Assembly: GCA_946481615.1 (NCBI GenBank)
Contig: CAMLOR010000019.1
Coordinates: 1 to 27,666, forward strand
DNA from: an uncultured Aquimonas sp.
GTDB taxonomy: Bacteria; Pseudomonadota; Gammaproteobacteria; Xanthomonadales; Xanthomonadaceae
Length of the DNA: 27,666 bases
Reading direction: 5' to 3'
Shown here: piece after piece, positions 9,639 through 16,778 of the stretch
Layout: each line of letters begins with the position of its first letter
Position numbering within the stretch: the stretch's first letter is position 1
The notes under the pieces: model-generated
The model's database searches: none
What the model was told of the DNA's origin: nothing
The model's input: only the letters and a program-made list of their open reading frames with translations
Made by a program: the position numbers and the translations under genes

Positions 9639-11174
9639 TCAGGGCGTGCTTTGCCCGCCGACCGTCGCCGAAAGCAGCTCGGTCGTGCTGTCGATGTTCT
9701 GCGTCTGCGTGCCGAGGAAGGGCACGGTGACGCGCGAGGTGCCGGTGGTCGTCTGTTTGAGCAGGCCGAAGGTCGGCGAGGTCCAGGCGATGCCGGTCAG
9801 GTCGGTGTCGGTGGTGGCGCCGGCGGTGTTGCTGTCTTCGGTGGTCGCGACCTCGAACTTGCACGCTGAGAAGGTGCCGGCCGGGACGGTAACGCTTTCC
9901 TTGCCCACGAGCTTCCATTTCGTGGTGAGGTCGATGGTGCCGCTGAAGCCGCTGGCGGTGGCACGCACCTTCCAGGCCAGCGAGTGGGTCTGGCCCACGT
10001 TCATCGCATTCGGGAACTCGATGCGCGCCGGGTCGTTGGTCGAGGTCGAGATCACGGCGCCGCCGCTCAGCGCTTCGGCGCCGAACGAGACGCGCGTTCC
10101 GCTGCCGTTCGCGACGTAGTTGCGGGTGTACACGGCGCCGCCGGTCTGCGGATTGTTCGACTGATCGTATTCCTCGACCAGGCCGGACTGCCCGTTGAAC
10201 GTGCCTTCGCGCACGATGCGTTCGCGATGCGTCTCCTCCGAGCCGCCGCTGATGGTGCGCACGTTGCGCACGTCGCCGATGCCGTAGGGCGGGAAGCAGG
10301 TCTCCGCGCCGCCGCCCGGGTTCTGCGTGGTCGTGTAGGGCTCGACCGTGCAGACGCTGGCGGTGCTGCCGAACTGCGTGCGCTTGATGGTCTTGGTCTG
10401 CGTCACGTTGCCGACCGTGTAGGAGAACGTCGCGGTTTCGCCATCGCTGAAGCGCACCGTGAGCGTGCCGATTTGATCCGAACCCGTCGACGGACTCGAG
10501 CCGCTGATCTGGGCGTAGGGCGTGCCGTTCTTCTGGCGCAGCAGCGGGCCGGTGAAGCTGCCGTCGCCCTGGCGCGTGAGCGCGCCGATCAGGAAGATCG
10601 CCTCGCGGTCGCTGTCGTAGGTGTACCAGGTGGCGTACATCGCCGTGTCCAGGTGCGAGATGTGCACGCCCCAGCCGCTCGAGCCCGGGCTCGAGTAGAG
10701 GTCGGAATAATTCGTGGCCGAAGCGCGCGGCGCCGTGGTCGAACGGCAGACGAGGTCGTTGCCGTTGAAGTTGAAGCGCGTCAGGTTCTTGGTCTGCGTG
10801 GCGCCGCCGATGACGGTGGTGAAGGTCATGGCCTTGTCGCCGGAGAAGCGCAGCGTGGCTTCGCCGATCTTGGTCGAAGGATCGGCCGCGCTGCCCTGGA
10901 TCTGCGCGAAGGGCACGCCGGTGAAGCGCAGGATGTCGCCCTTGTAACTGCCGTCGCCCTGCAGCGTCGCGCCGGGCACGAGGAACCACACGGGCTCGCC
11001 GTCGGTGTCGTAGGTGAACCAGCCCGGGGCCACCACGTTGCCCTGGTCGATGGTGAACACGCCCCAGCCGCCTTCCGACGGGTTCCACCAGGTGGCGGAT
11101 TTCATCGCGGTCTGCGCCGCGGCGGCGCCGGGCAGGGCGAGCGCGAGAAACAGGGCGCGGGACAGACGGGACAT
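9639..11174 (-). CDS. Secreted protein with duplicated WWNP/GWGV module, function unknown
   Basis: The start is the ATG opening a signal peptide (MSRLSRALFLALALPGAAAAQ), preceded by a CGAGG Shine-Dalgarno-like sequence. A longer reading from 11264 adds 30 non-secretory residues and is rejected. The 511-residue product contains two copies of a module of about 110 residues (about 27-137 and 157-268). Each runs: WWNP-SEGGWGV or SPGSSGWGV, WFTYDTDGEP or WYTYDSDREA, a QGDGSYKGD-like turn, FAQI or YAQI, and a late TQTK strand. The rest (about 280-511) is a beta-rich region with a C-terminal DKxD-poor, threonine-rich tail. I recall similar WWNP/GWG proteins from related bacteria but no assigned function. 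Unlike its neighbours it has no DGFE tail. A strong terminator follows, so it is probably monocistronic or the end of a unit with DUF4105 upstream (93 nt gap). Confidence 0.8.
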   Translation of the reverse strand: MSRLSRALFLALALPGAAAAQTAMKSATWWNPSEGGWGVFTIDQGNVVAPGWFTYDTDGEPVWFLVPGATLQGDGSYKGDILRFTGVPFAQIQGSAADPSTKIGEATLRFSGDKAMTFTTVIGGATQTKNLTRFNFNGNDLVCRSTTAPRASATNYSDLYSSPGSSGWGVHISHLDTAMYATWYTYDSDREAIFLIGALTRQGDGSFTGPLLRQKNGTPYAQISGSSPSTGSDQIGTLTVRFSDGETATFSYTVGNVTQTKTIKRTQFGSTASVCTVEPYTTTQNPGGGAETCFPPYGIGDVRNVRTISGGSEETHRERIVREGTFNGQSGLVEEYDQSNNPQTGGAVYTRNYVANGSGTRVSFGAEALSGGAVISTSTNDPARIEFPNAMNVGQTHSLAWKVRATASGFSGTIDLTTKWKLVGKESVTVPAGTFSACKFEVATTEDSNTAGATTDTDLTGIAWTSPTFGLLKQTTTGTSRVTVPFLGTQTQNIDSTTELLSATVGGQSTP

Positions 11175-11230
11175 GGCGGCCTCGGAGTGCGGGAACTGGC
11201 GCGCATTGTCCGGGCCCGTGCGGGGCATTT

Positions 11231-11253
11231 CGCCCCCGTGTTCATGGGGGGCG
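11231..11253 (-). terminator. Hairpin between the DUF4105 gene and the WWNP gene
   Basis: A 7-bp perfect G/C stem (CGCCCCC / GGGGGCG) with a 9-nt loop lies 14 nt downstream of the DUF4105 stop codon on the minus strand. It lacks a T-tract, so termination may be partial. Confidence 0.4.
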
Positions 11254-11267
11254 GGGCGGAACAATTG

Positions 11268-12434
11268 TTACGGCGAGGCCCCCGTGCGAAGCCGCGTCGC
11301 CAGCGCCACATGCACTGGCAACATCAACGCGATCCAGTCGCCGTTGGCCTGGATGCGGAACGGCAGGAACTTCAGGAACATCGCGAACCCCGCCACCAAG
11401 GCCACCACGAGGCCGAGCATGCGCATGGCGCGTCCCGCGCTCGCGCCGCGCCACAGCGCGGGCACCGCGCCCAACAGCAAGAGGCACAGCGGATCGAACA
11501 GCAGCACGTTCTCGTTGCCCCAGGCGGCTTCATGGTCGGTGAAGGCCCACAGCGCGAGCAGTCCGATACCGATCAGTCCGCACACGGTCCACAGCACGGC
11601 CACGCTCGCCGCCGCCGTGCGGCGCAACGCGGCCGGCGCATGCGGTCGCAAGGCGAAGAGCAGCGCTGCGGCCATGGCGACGCCCACCACGAGGAAGCGC
11701 CAGCGCCACGCCGGCGGCGAGATCGGCGGTTCCGCCAGTCCGGGAGCGATCAGCGTGACCTCCGAGGTCACCAGCGGCTCGCCCTGTGCATTGCGCGCCT
11801 CGTTCACCGCATCGTGCAGCCGCATCGGGATGTAGCTCTCTTCCCACAGCGACAGCACCTGGTCGGTGAAGGGGCCCAGGCCCAGATGGATGCCGAGGTA
11901 GAGCCACGGCAGCGTGGCCGAGAGGCGGCGCGCTTCGTCGCGGTAGGTGTAGCCGTGCGAGCGCGTCTGGAGTTGTTTCTTCAGCGCGCCGCCGAGCGCG
12001 CGGTCGAGCGCGTCGCGCACTTTCGTCGAACAGTTGGCGGTGAAGTAGTCGTAGCGATAGTCGGCGTTTTCCGGCAGCGCGTTCCAGGCCAGGAAATCGG
12101 CCAGCTCGCGCGCCTCGCGCACCGGGATCGCCAGCCATTGCAACTGCACGCCCCGGCCGTCCTCGGCATAGCCGGCGAGGTCGACGTCCATCGGCAGCGC
12201 CATCAGGCGATACAGCATCCGGCCCTGCAGGAAGCGTGTCAGGAAGCCGGGCTGTTCGAAATCGAAATAGCCGTAGTTGTAGAGCGTGCGGCGCGCGCCG
12301 TCGTCGACGAGGATGGCGTTGTGGCCAAAGCGAGCCCAGTACATCTCGCCCGGTTGCATGGTGACAAGGCCGATGCGCGGGGCTTCGGGCGATTGCGCGA
12401 AGAGTGCGCCAGAGAGCAGCAGCAACAACGCCAT
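11268..12434 (-). CDS. DUF4105 (Lnb N-terminal periplasmic) domain membrane protein
   Basis: The start chosen is the ATG of MALLLLLSGALFAQ, a signal peptide or N-terminal anchor. The reading frame stays open upstream only because it runs through the REP-like repeats (12455-12636), which translate to SRAGGNP-like peptides. The 388-residue product has a periplasmic DUF4105 domain (about 20-260) with the family's conserved motifs ARFGHNAI (His38), YNYGYFDFEQPGF (52-64) and YFTANCST (Cys135). About four hydrophobic helices follow (roughly residues 250-385). The His and Cys arrangement suggests a papain/NlpC-like fold, which is inference; the reaction is unknown. It follows the corC operon but is separated from it by the palindromic repeats, so joint transcription is doubtful. 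Confidence 0.85.
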   Translation of the reverse strand: MALLLLLSGALFAQSPEAPRIGLVTMQPGEMYWARFGHNAILVDDGARRTLYNYGYFDFEQPGFLTRFLQGRMLYRLMALPMDVDLAGYAEDGRGVQLQWLAIPVREARELADFLAWNALPENADYRYDYFTANCSTKVRDALDRALGGALKKQLQTRSHGYTYRDEARRLSATLPWLYLGIHLGLGPFTDQVLSLWEESYIPMRLHDAVNEARNAQGEPLVTSEVTLIAPGLAEPPISPPAWRWRFLVVGVAMAAALLFALRPHAPAALRRTAAASVAVLWTVCGLIGIGLLALWAFTDHEAAWGNENVLLFDPLCLLLLGAVPALWRGASAGRAMRMLGLVVALVAGFAMFLKFLPFRIQANGDWIALMLPVHVALATRLRTGASP

Positions 12435-12454
12435 CGCCCACCCCGCGATCCGCC

Positions 12455-12636
12455 CCGTCGCCCCCGCGAAGGCGGGGGCCCAGGTGCGAGGCGATCCGAT
12501 GATGCGCGCACCTGGGTTCCCGCCTGCGCGGGAACGACGAAAGGCTCCCGTCATTGCCGCGAAGGCGGGAATCCAGCGGCTTTGCTCTTGCGCGGCGCCT
12601 GAAGTCACTGGGTTCCCGCCTGCGCGGGAACGACGG
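12455..12636. repeat. Cluster of four REP-like palindromes
   Basis: Four copies of one element of about 28 bp lie at 12455-12484, 12510-12539, 12549-12575 and 12608-12636. Each has CGTC at one end, a central hairpin of the type TTCCCGC-4 nt-GCGGGAA, and CCAG at the other end. Copies 1 and 3 point right and copies 2 and 4 point left, giving two head-to-head pairs like a BIME. Hairpin stems are 7-8 bp with GAAG or CTGC/GCAG loops. The last copy touches the corC stop codon, so it may serve as its terminator. Elements of this sequence are widespread intergenic repeats in proteobacteria. Confidence 0.85.
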
Positions 12637-13488
12637 TCACTCGGGCGCATGCACGCTCACGTGCAAGGCATGCACGCGGCGCGCGTCGGCGCGCGAGACG
12701 CGGAAGTGGAAGCGGCCCATCTCCAGTTCCTCGCCCTGTTCGGGCAGGTGGCCGATGGCCGCAGTGATCAGGCCGCCGATGGTGTCGTATTCGTCGTCGC
12801 CGAAATCGGCGCCGAAGCGTTCGTTGAAATCCGCGATCGGCGTGAGCGCGTCGACCACGAACTGGCCGTCGGCCTGGGCCTGGATGATCTGCGATTCATC
12901 GGGCGCGTCGTCGTGTTCGTCGTCGATCTCGCCGACGATCTGCTCGAGCACGTCCTCGATGGTGACCAGCCCCGCGACACCGCCGTATTCGTCCACCACG
13001 ATCGCCATGTGGTTGCGCGAGAGGCGGAACTCCTTGAGCAGCACGTTGAGGCGCTTGGATTCGGGGATCAGCACGGCCGGCCGCAGCACTTCGCGGATGG
13101 TGGCGGGGCCGCCGTCCTCGACCACCCCCCGCAACAGGTCTTTCGCGAGCAGGATGCCGAGGATCTCGTCCTTGTCCTCGCCGTGCACGGGGAAACGCGA
13201 ATGCCCCGATTCCACCACCGAGCGCATCACGTCGAGGAACTTCGCCTGCACGTCGATGGAAACCATCTGCGCACGCGGCACCATCACGTCGGCGACGGTG
13301 AGGTCGGACACGGTGATGGCGCCTTCGATCATCGCCAGCGTGTCGGCCGAGAACAGGCCGTTGGCGTGGGCGGCGCGCAGCTCCTCGAGCAATTCCTCGC
13401 GGTTGCGCGGTTCGCCCGAAAGGGCCTGGCTGAGTTTGTCGAACCAGGAACGCGGGGCGGGACCGCGACTGTCGGGGTCGTCTGGCAT
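12637..13488 (-). CDS. corC: CorC/HlyC family CBS-domain protein
   Basis: This is a cytosolic CBS-pair protein of the CorC/YbeX group. The family is linked to Mg2+/Co2+ efflux or resistance and, in E. coli, to ribosome and RNA metabolism through the ybeZYX operon. The 283 residues contain a short N-terminal helical part (SWFDKLSQALSGEPRNREEL), two CBS motifs (about 66-190; VADVMVPRAQMV, HSRFPVHGEDKDEILGIL, MAIVVDEYGGVAGLVTIEDV) and the CorC_HlyC C-terminal domain (about 200-280; DDEYDTIGGL). It has no membrane span, as usual for this short form. The frame could start 11 codons earlier (first base 13521). I prefer the ATG of MPDDPDS because family members begin just before the RSWFDKL-like segment. 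It follows ybeY closely and should be in the same operon. Confidence 0.92.
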   Translation of the reverse strand: MPDDPDSRGPAPRSWFDKLSQALSGEPRNREELLEELRAAHANGLFSADTLAMIEGAITVSDLTVADVMVPRAQMVSIDVQAKFLDVMRSVVESGHSRFPVHGEDKDEILGILLAKDLLRGVVEDGGPATIREVLRPAVLIPESKRLNVLLKEFRLSRNHMAIVVDEYGGVAGLVTIEDVLEQIVGEIDDEHDDAPDESQIIQAQADGQFVVDALTPIADFNERFGADFGDDEYDTIGGLITAAIGHLPEQGEELEMGRFHFRVSRADARRVHALHVSVHAPE

Positions 13489-13531
13489 CGGAATGGAAGG
13501 GCGGTCGGCGGACCGGTGCATCGAGTTTAGC

Positions 13532-13999
13532 TCAGTACGGGTCTTCGAAGCCCATCGAGCCCAGGATTTCGCGCTCGAGCGTCTCCATGGCCTCGGCCTC
13601 GCGCTCGTTCTCGTGGTCCCAGCCCAGCAGGTGCAGGATGCCGTGCACGGTGAGATGGGCGTAGTGCGCGTTCAAGGGCTTGCCCTGTTCGCGCGCCTCG
13701 CGCGCGATCACCGGCGCGCACATCACGATGTCGCCGAGCACCGGCATCTTCATCCTGACGTCTTCGGGCAGTTCGGCCGGAAAACTCAGCACGTTGGTGG
13801 CGTAGTCCTTGCCGCGGTAGTGGCGGTTCAGCGCCCGGCCTTCGCGATCGCCGACCAGGCGGATGGCGAGGTCGACGCGGCGCAGCCGCTCCTGCAGCGT
13901 GGCCTCGGCCCAGCGCCGGAACGAGGCCGGCGCGGGCAGGCCCTTGCGCGGCAGCGCGTAGCTCACCGACAGATCCAGGATGACCTTGGGGCGGCTCAT
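13532..13999 (-). CDS. ybeY: Endoribonuclease YbeY (rRNA maturation factor)
   Basis: This is a metal-dependent RNase needed for 16S rRNA 3'-end maturation and 70S ribosome quality control. The 155-residue length is normal. The zinc motif [11 protein letters not shown] gives the three histidine ligands His119, His123 and His129. The upstream [17 protein letters not shown] segment is the other family hallmark. The start ATG (13997-13999) overlaps the phoH stop in an ATGA, so translation is probably coupled. A longer open frame continues upstream but only as a shadow of phoH. Confidence 0.95.
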   Translation of the reverse strand: MSRPKVILDLSVSYALPRKGLPAPASFRRWAEATLQERLRRVDLAIRLVGDREGRALNRHYRGKDYATNVLSFPAELPEDVRMKMPVLGDIVMCAPVIAREAREQGKPLNAHYAHLTVHGILHLLGWDHENEREAEAMETLEREILGSMGFEDPY

Positions 14000-14976
14000 G
14001 TGGCGGAGGCGGCTTCGCCGTCGCGGCGATCGTAGGCGCGCACGATGCGTGCGACGAGCGGATGGCGCACCACGTCGTTGGCGGTGAAGAAGGTGAAGCT
14101 GATGCCTTCCACGCCGCGCAGCACGTCGATGGCGTCGCGCAGGCCCGATTTCTGCTGCTTGGGCAGGTCGACCTGGGTGAGATCGCCGGTGATCACGGCC
14201 GTGCTGCCGAAGCCGATGCGCGTGAGGAACATCTTCATCTGCTCGATGGTGGTGTTCTGCGCTTCGTCCAGGATGATGAAGCTGTCGTTGAGGGTGCGGC
14301 CGCGCATGTAGGCGAGCGGGGCGATCTCGATCACGCTGCGCTCGAGCAGTTTGGCCACGCGCTCGACGCCGAGCATTTCGTAGAGCGCGTCGTAGAGCGG
14401 GCGAAGATACGGATCGACCTTCTGCGAAAGATCGCCCGGCAGGAAGCCGAGCTTCTCGCCGGCCTCCACCGCCGGGCGCACCAGGATCACGCGCTGCACG
14501 CGCGATTCGTTGAGCGCTTCCACCGCGCAGGCCACCGCGAGGAAGGTCTTGCCGGTGCCCGCCGGCCCGATGCCGAAATTGATGTCGTGGGTGACGATGG
14601 CGTGCAGGTAGCGCGCCTGGTTGGCGCCGCGACCCTTGATCGTGCCGCGCTTCACCTTGATCGCGACGTCCTGCACTTCCTCGGCGCCGCGCTCCATCAC
14701 CTGCTCGACGTTCGATTCCTGCAGTCGCAGATGCACCTTGTGCGCGGAAAGCAGTTCGGCCTCGGTTTCGGCGTAGAGCGAGCGCAGCAGGCGTTCGGTG
14801 GCGTGCACGGCTTCCGGTTCGCCCGTCACGCGGAACACATGGCCGCGATTGGCGATCTCCACGCCCAGGCGCAGTTCCAGCTGCCGCAGGTGTTCGTCGA
14901 AGGGGCCCGCGAGGTTGGCGAGGCGTTCGTTGTCCTCCGGCTCGAGGACGAAATCGCGTTGGGCGAGGGCGCTCAT
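13996..14976 (-). CDS. ybeZ: PhoH-like ATPase (YbeZ)
   Basis: This is a cytosolic P-loop ATPase/putative RNA helicase of the PhoH family that works with YbeY. The 326 residues hold an N-terminal KH-like region (about 10-75), the Walker A motif GPAGTGKT (137-144), the signature [18 protein letters not shown] (166-183), the Walker B motif FIILDEAQN (233-241) and a sensor-like [10 protein letters not shown]. Family length is 320-350. It is first in the phoH-ybeY-corC run. In relatives miaB lies directly upstream, but here an accessory island intervenes, so this operon must now use a promoter within the island or just upstream of its start. Confidence 0.95.
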   Translation of the reverse strand: MSALAQRDFVLEPEDNERLANLAGPFDEHLRQLELRLGVEIANRGHVFRVTGEPEAVHATERLLRSLYAETEAELLSAHKVHLRLQESNVEQVMERGAEEVQDVAIKVKRGTIKGRGANQARYLHAIVTHDINFGIGPAGTGKTFLAVACAVEALNESRVQRVILVRPAVEAGEKLGFLPGDLSQKVDPYLRPLYDALYEMLGVERVAKLLERSVIEIAPLAYMRGRTLNDSFIILDEAQNTTIEQMKMFLTRIGFGSTAVITGDLTQVDLPKQQKSGLRDAIDVLRGVEGISFTFFTANDVVRHPLVARIVRAYDRRDGEAASAT

Positions 14977-14991
14977 CGCGACTAGCGTACG

Positions 14992-15066
14992 TCATTCGAA
15001 GCCGTCGGCGAACAGGGGAGCCGGTCCAGCCCAGCTCGCTGGAGTTGCCGAGCCCGCGGCCGAAAC
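14992..15066 (-). pseudogene. Orphan C-terminal DGFE tail (remnant of a lost secreted-protein gene)
   Basis: Between radC and phoH the minus strand encodes [23 protein letters not shown] followed directly by TGA. This is the same kind of proline/alanine linker plus F-x-DGFE ending seen on three full-length secreted proteins in this window. No signal peptide, start or body precedes it: the frame upstream is only an antiparallel shadow of radC. The simplest reading is the surviving 3' end of a gene whose body was replaced when radC and the island arrived. Confidence 0.6.
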
Positions 15067-15533
15067 TAAGCCGTCGCCGCCGGCTGCGCCTCGCCGATCA
15101 CGAAATGCTCGAGCAACGCCACATCTACCAACGCCAGGCCCGCGCGCAACCGCGCCGTCATCGCCCGATCCGTCGCACTGGGCGCGCCATCGCCACTCGG
15201 ATGGTTGTGCCCAAGGATCACGGCGCAGGCATTCCACTCGAGTGCCCGCTGCGCGACCACGCGCGCATCGACCGCCGCCCGATCCACGGTCCCGCGCGCC
15301 AGCACCTCGCACGCGATGACACCATGCCGCGCATCCAGCCACACCGCATGCAACTCCTCCTGCCGCAGCCCGCCCAACCGCACCCGCAGGAACCGCTCGG
15401 CCTCGCGCGGATTCCGCAATCGTCCGCGCCGCTGCAGGCGTCGCAACAAAATCGCCTCCGCCTGCGCGAGGATCGCATCCTCGTCGCTGCGCGACATCTC
15501 ATGGGGAACAACCGACAACGACGAACCGGCCAT
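15066..15533 (-). CDS. radC: RadC-like JAB/MPN domain protein (short accessory form)
   Basis: The product is 155 residues, shorter than housekeeping RadC (about 220) and without the N-terminal helix-hairpin-helix domain. It keeps the JAB metalloprotease-like motif [14 protein letters not shown] (His109, His111, Asp122) and an upstream Glu59/Glu60 in QEEL. This short form is common on integrative elements, plasmids and phage-like islands, where its role is unresolved. The start is clear: ATG with GGAGG 6 nt upstream. Its stop codon abuts the orphan DGFE tail. A 240-nt structured leader precedes it. The larger open frame that continues upstream to 15836 is not supported by any start signal. Confidence 0.9.
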   Translation of the reverse strand: MAGSSLSVVPHEMSRSDEDAILAQAEAILLRRLQRRGRLRNPREAERFLRVRLGGLRQEELHAVWLDARHGVIACEVLARGTVDRAAVDARVVAQRALEWNACAVILGHNHPSGDGAPSATDRAMTARLRAGLALVDVALLEHFVIGEAQPAATA

Positions 15534-15772
15534 GCGTACCTCCGGAAAGGGGTGGCGAACGGTGCGCGGTTGAGAACCGGAACATGCGAACCGGCGGGTC
15601 TCGCGACCCCCGCGCACCGCCGCCGCAGAACCGGCCGGATACACGCCCTCGCGATTGCGCCAGGCATGAAAAACGCGCCTGTCAGCAAGCGAAGGCGCGT
15701 CGGTACGCGCATGTTTCCGGGTTCTCACGCCCGACCGCGGATTGGGCCGCGGTGAGGCGATGCTACGCCTCT
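15534..15772 (-). ncRNA. Structured 5' leader of radC, candidate cis-regulatory RNA
   Basis: On the minus strand, in order: a 6-bp hairpin (15754-15771), a 7-bp hairpin (15734-15753), an arm at 15708-15726, a terminator hairpin (15673-15700), a GGGTC/GACCC hairpin (near 15596-15609) and a 9-bp stem 15561-15569 with 15610-15618. The arm 15708-15726 can pair with 15572-15588 (17 bp, two single bulges). The overlapping segment 15702-15713 can instead pair with GGTACGCATG covering the radC ribosome-binding region and start codon (15531-15540). A conserved radC RNA motif upstream of such genes has been described in bacteria. Whether this is a member is untested. Confidence 0.5.
15669..15700 (-). 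terminator. Intrinsic terminator/attenuator inside the radC leader
   Basis: On the minus strand ACGCGCCT and AGGCGCGT form an 8-bp stem with a 12-nt loop, directly followed by TTTT. It lies about 135 nt before the radC start, so it would stop leader transcripts before radC, as in attenuation. Confidence 0.65.
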
Positions 15773-15938
15773 CGCAATCGGCCCCGCAACACGCCGGTCC
15801 GTGGCATCGAATGCGCGGTGCGAAGGCCCGACACACTCACTCTGGTAGCCCATATGGGGGGCGCTGATACATCTCAGATTGGGGCAATATCGGGTTACAG
15901 CCCCGATGCGGGGTATCAACTGGCGTTAGCGAGCACCG

Positions 15939-16643
15939 ATGACTGATGATGAGCTGATAGCAGCGCTCGACGGGCTACGAAATACCCTGGTTTCGGTGGC
16001 TACGGGCGGCCCGGCGATCAAGGAAGTCAACGCTGCATATCAGCGTGCATACGCATTGGTCGCCGCTGAGTTGGCCAAGCGCGGCGTCGCAAACCCCATT
16101 ACCTACGGTAGCCTCTGGGACTGGTATGGACGCTGGAGTAGCGGTGACCTCCCCACATATCAATCAAGGCGAGATTTCCTAGCTACGTTGTTCAACCCGC
16201 TCGTCAACCGGCTGCGAACTGGTCGTGCGGAAGAGCACGTCCCGACCGGCTGGGAGCGTGTTGATCGTTGCGTCGGGCAGCTTCGCGATGGCCTTGCGTC
16301 GGCGCAACATGAAGAGCAATTTCAGGCAGTTGGCTTGCTTGGTCGAGAGTGTCTTATCTCTTTAGCGCAGGCGGTCTACGTTGCTGCACGACACCCACCT
16401 CAGGATGGGGTCATTCCCAGCGCTACAGACGGGAAGCGAATGCTCGAGGCTTTCATTGCCGTCGAACTAGCGGGTGGTGCAAATGAAGAAGCACGGCGCC
16501 ACGCCCGCTCGGCGCTTGATTTTGCCAACGCGCTGCAGCACCGACGCACTGCTACGTTTCGGGAGGCAGCGCTCTGCGTCGAGTCGACAACCGCTGTGGT
16601 GAACATCGTCGCTATCGTTGCTGGCGTTCGTGACCCGCGGTAA
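15939..16643 (+). CDS. Unknown helical protein of the accessory island
   Basis: A 234-residue, mostly alpha-helical soluble protein with no signal peptide or membrane span. I cannot assign a family. Visible landmarks are an aromatic segment (YGSLWDWYGRW, about 56-66), YQSRRDFLATLFNPL, TGWERVDR, and a C-terminal block (about 140-230) containing SATDGKRMLEAFI, EEARRHARSALDFANALQHRR and a hydrophobic VVNIVAIVAG end. The C-terminal block reads like the compact helical domains attached to abortive-infection or stress proteins, but no catalytic motif is evident. The ATG is preceded by a poor Shine-Dalgarno sequence and by GTTAGCG at 15925. Base composition and codon use are clearly less G/C-biased than the flanking genes, consistent with transfer. 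It is 135 bp from the TIR gene, with an attC-like palindrome between. Confidence 0.75.
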   Translation: MTDDELIAALDGLRNTLVSVATGGPAIKEVNAAYQRAYALVAAELAKRGVANPITYGSLWDWYGRWSSGDLPTYQSRRDFLATLFNPLVNRLRTGRAEEHVPTGWERVDRCVGQLRDGLASAQHEEQFQAVGLLGRECLISLAQAVYVAARHPPQDGVIPSATDGKRMLEAFIAVELAGGANEEARRHARSALDFANALQHRRTATFREAALCVESTTAVVNIVAIVAGVRDPR

Positions 16644-16650
16644 TCGCAAT

Positions 16651-16744
16651 GCTCGCTAACTACTGTCCAAGCGGACGGTTGGGGCGAGGCTTGGTCTTTC
16701 TGCCGCGCTGCTAACCAGCCGCCGCTTGACACGAAACGTTGAGC
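16651..16744 (+). other. attC-like imperfect palindrome (putative integron cassette site)
   Basis: The spacer reads GCTAAC (R''-like, 16655-16660), 7 nt, CAAGCGG (L'', 16668-16674), a partly self-complementary centre (CGGTTGG with CTAACC; GCGAGGC with GCCGCGC; loop 16691-16701), CCGCTTG (L', 16722-16728), 9 nt, then GTTGAGC (R', 16738-16744), which fits GTTRRRY. Box order, AAC/GTT ends and spacer lengths match attC sites such as that of aadA cassettes. R'' is one base short of perfect. No integrase gene is in the window. Confidence 0.45.
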
Positions 16745-16778
16745 GGCACCTTGATGCGTTTCCGCAAGAGGGAAAGAT

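Noticed and set aside
9984..12602. 872-codon plus-strand frame across the WWNP and DUF4105 genes
   Set aside because: Low-complexity Arg/His/Gln-rich translation with no domain. Both minus-strand genes have signal peptides and family motifs.
12455..12636. CRISPR array
   Set aside because: The repeats alternate in orientation and the gaps are short and irregular, which fits REP-like elements, not direct repeats with uniform spacers.
12435..12650. N-terminal extension of DUF4105 with SRAGGNP and PAFAGATG peptides
   Set aside because: These peptides are translations of the REP-like palindromes; the signal peptide starts at 12434.
15701..15772. tRNA gene
   Set aside because: Hairpins are present but no T-loop consensus, acceptor stem or anticodon arm arrangement can be made.
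15534..15836. N-terminal extension of radC by 101 residues
   Set aside because: It runs through the structured leader and its terminator, while a strong GGAGG site precedes the ATG at 15533.
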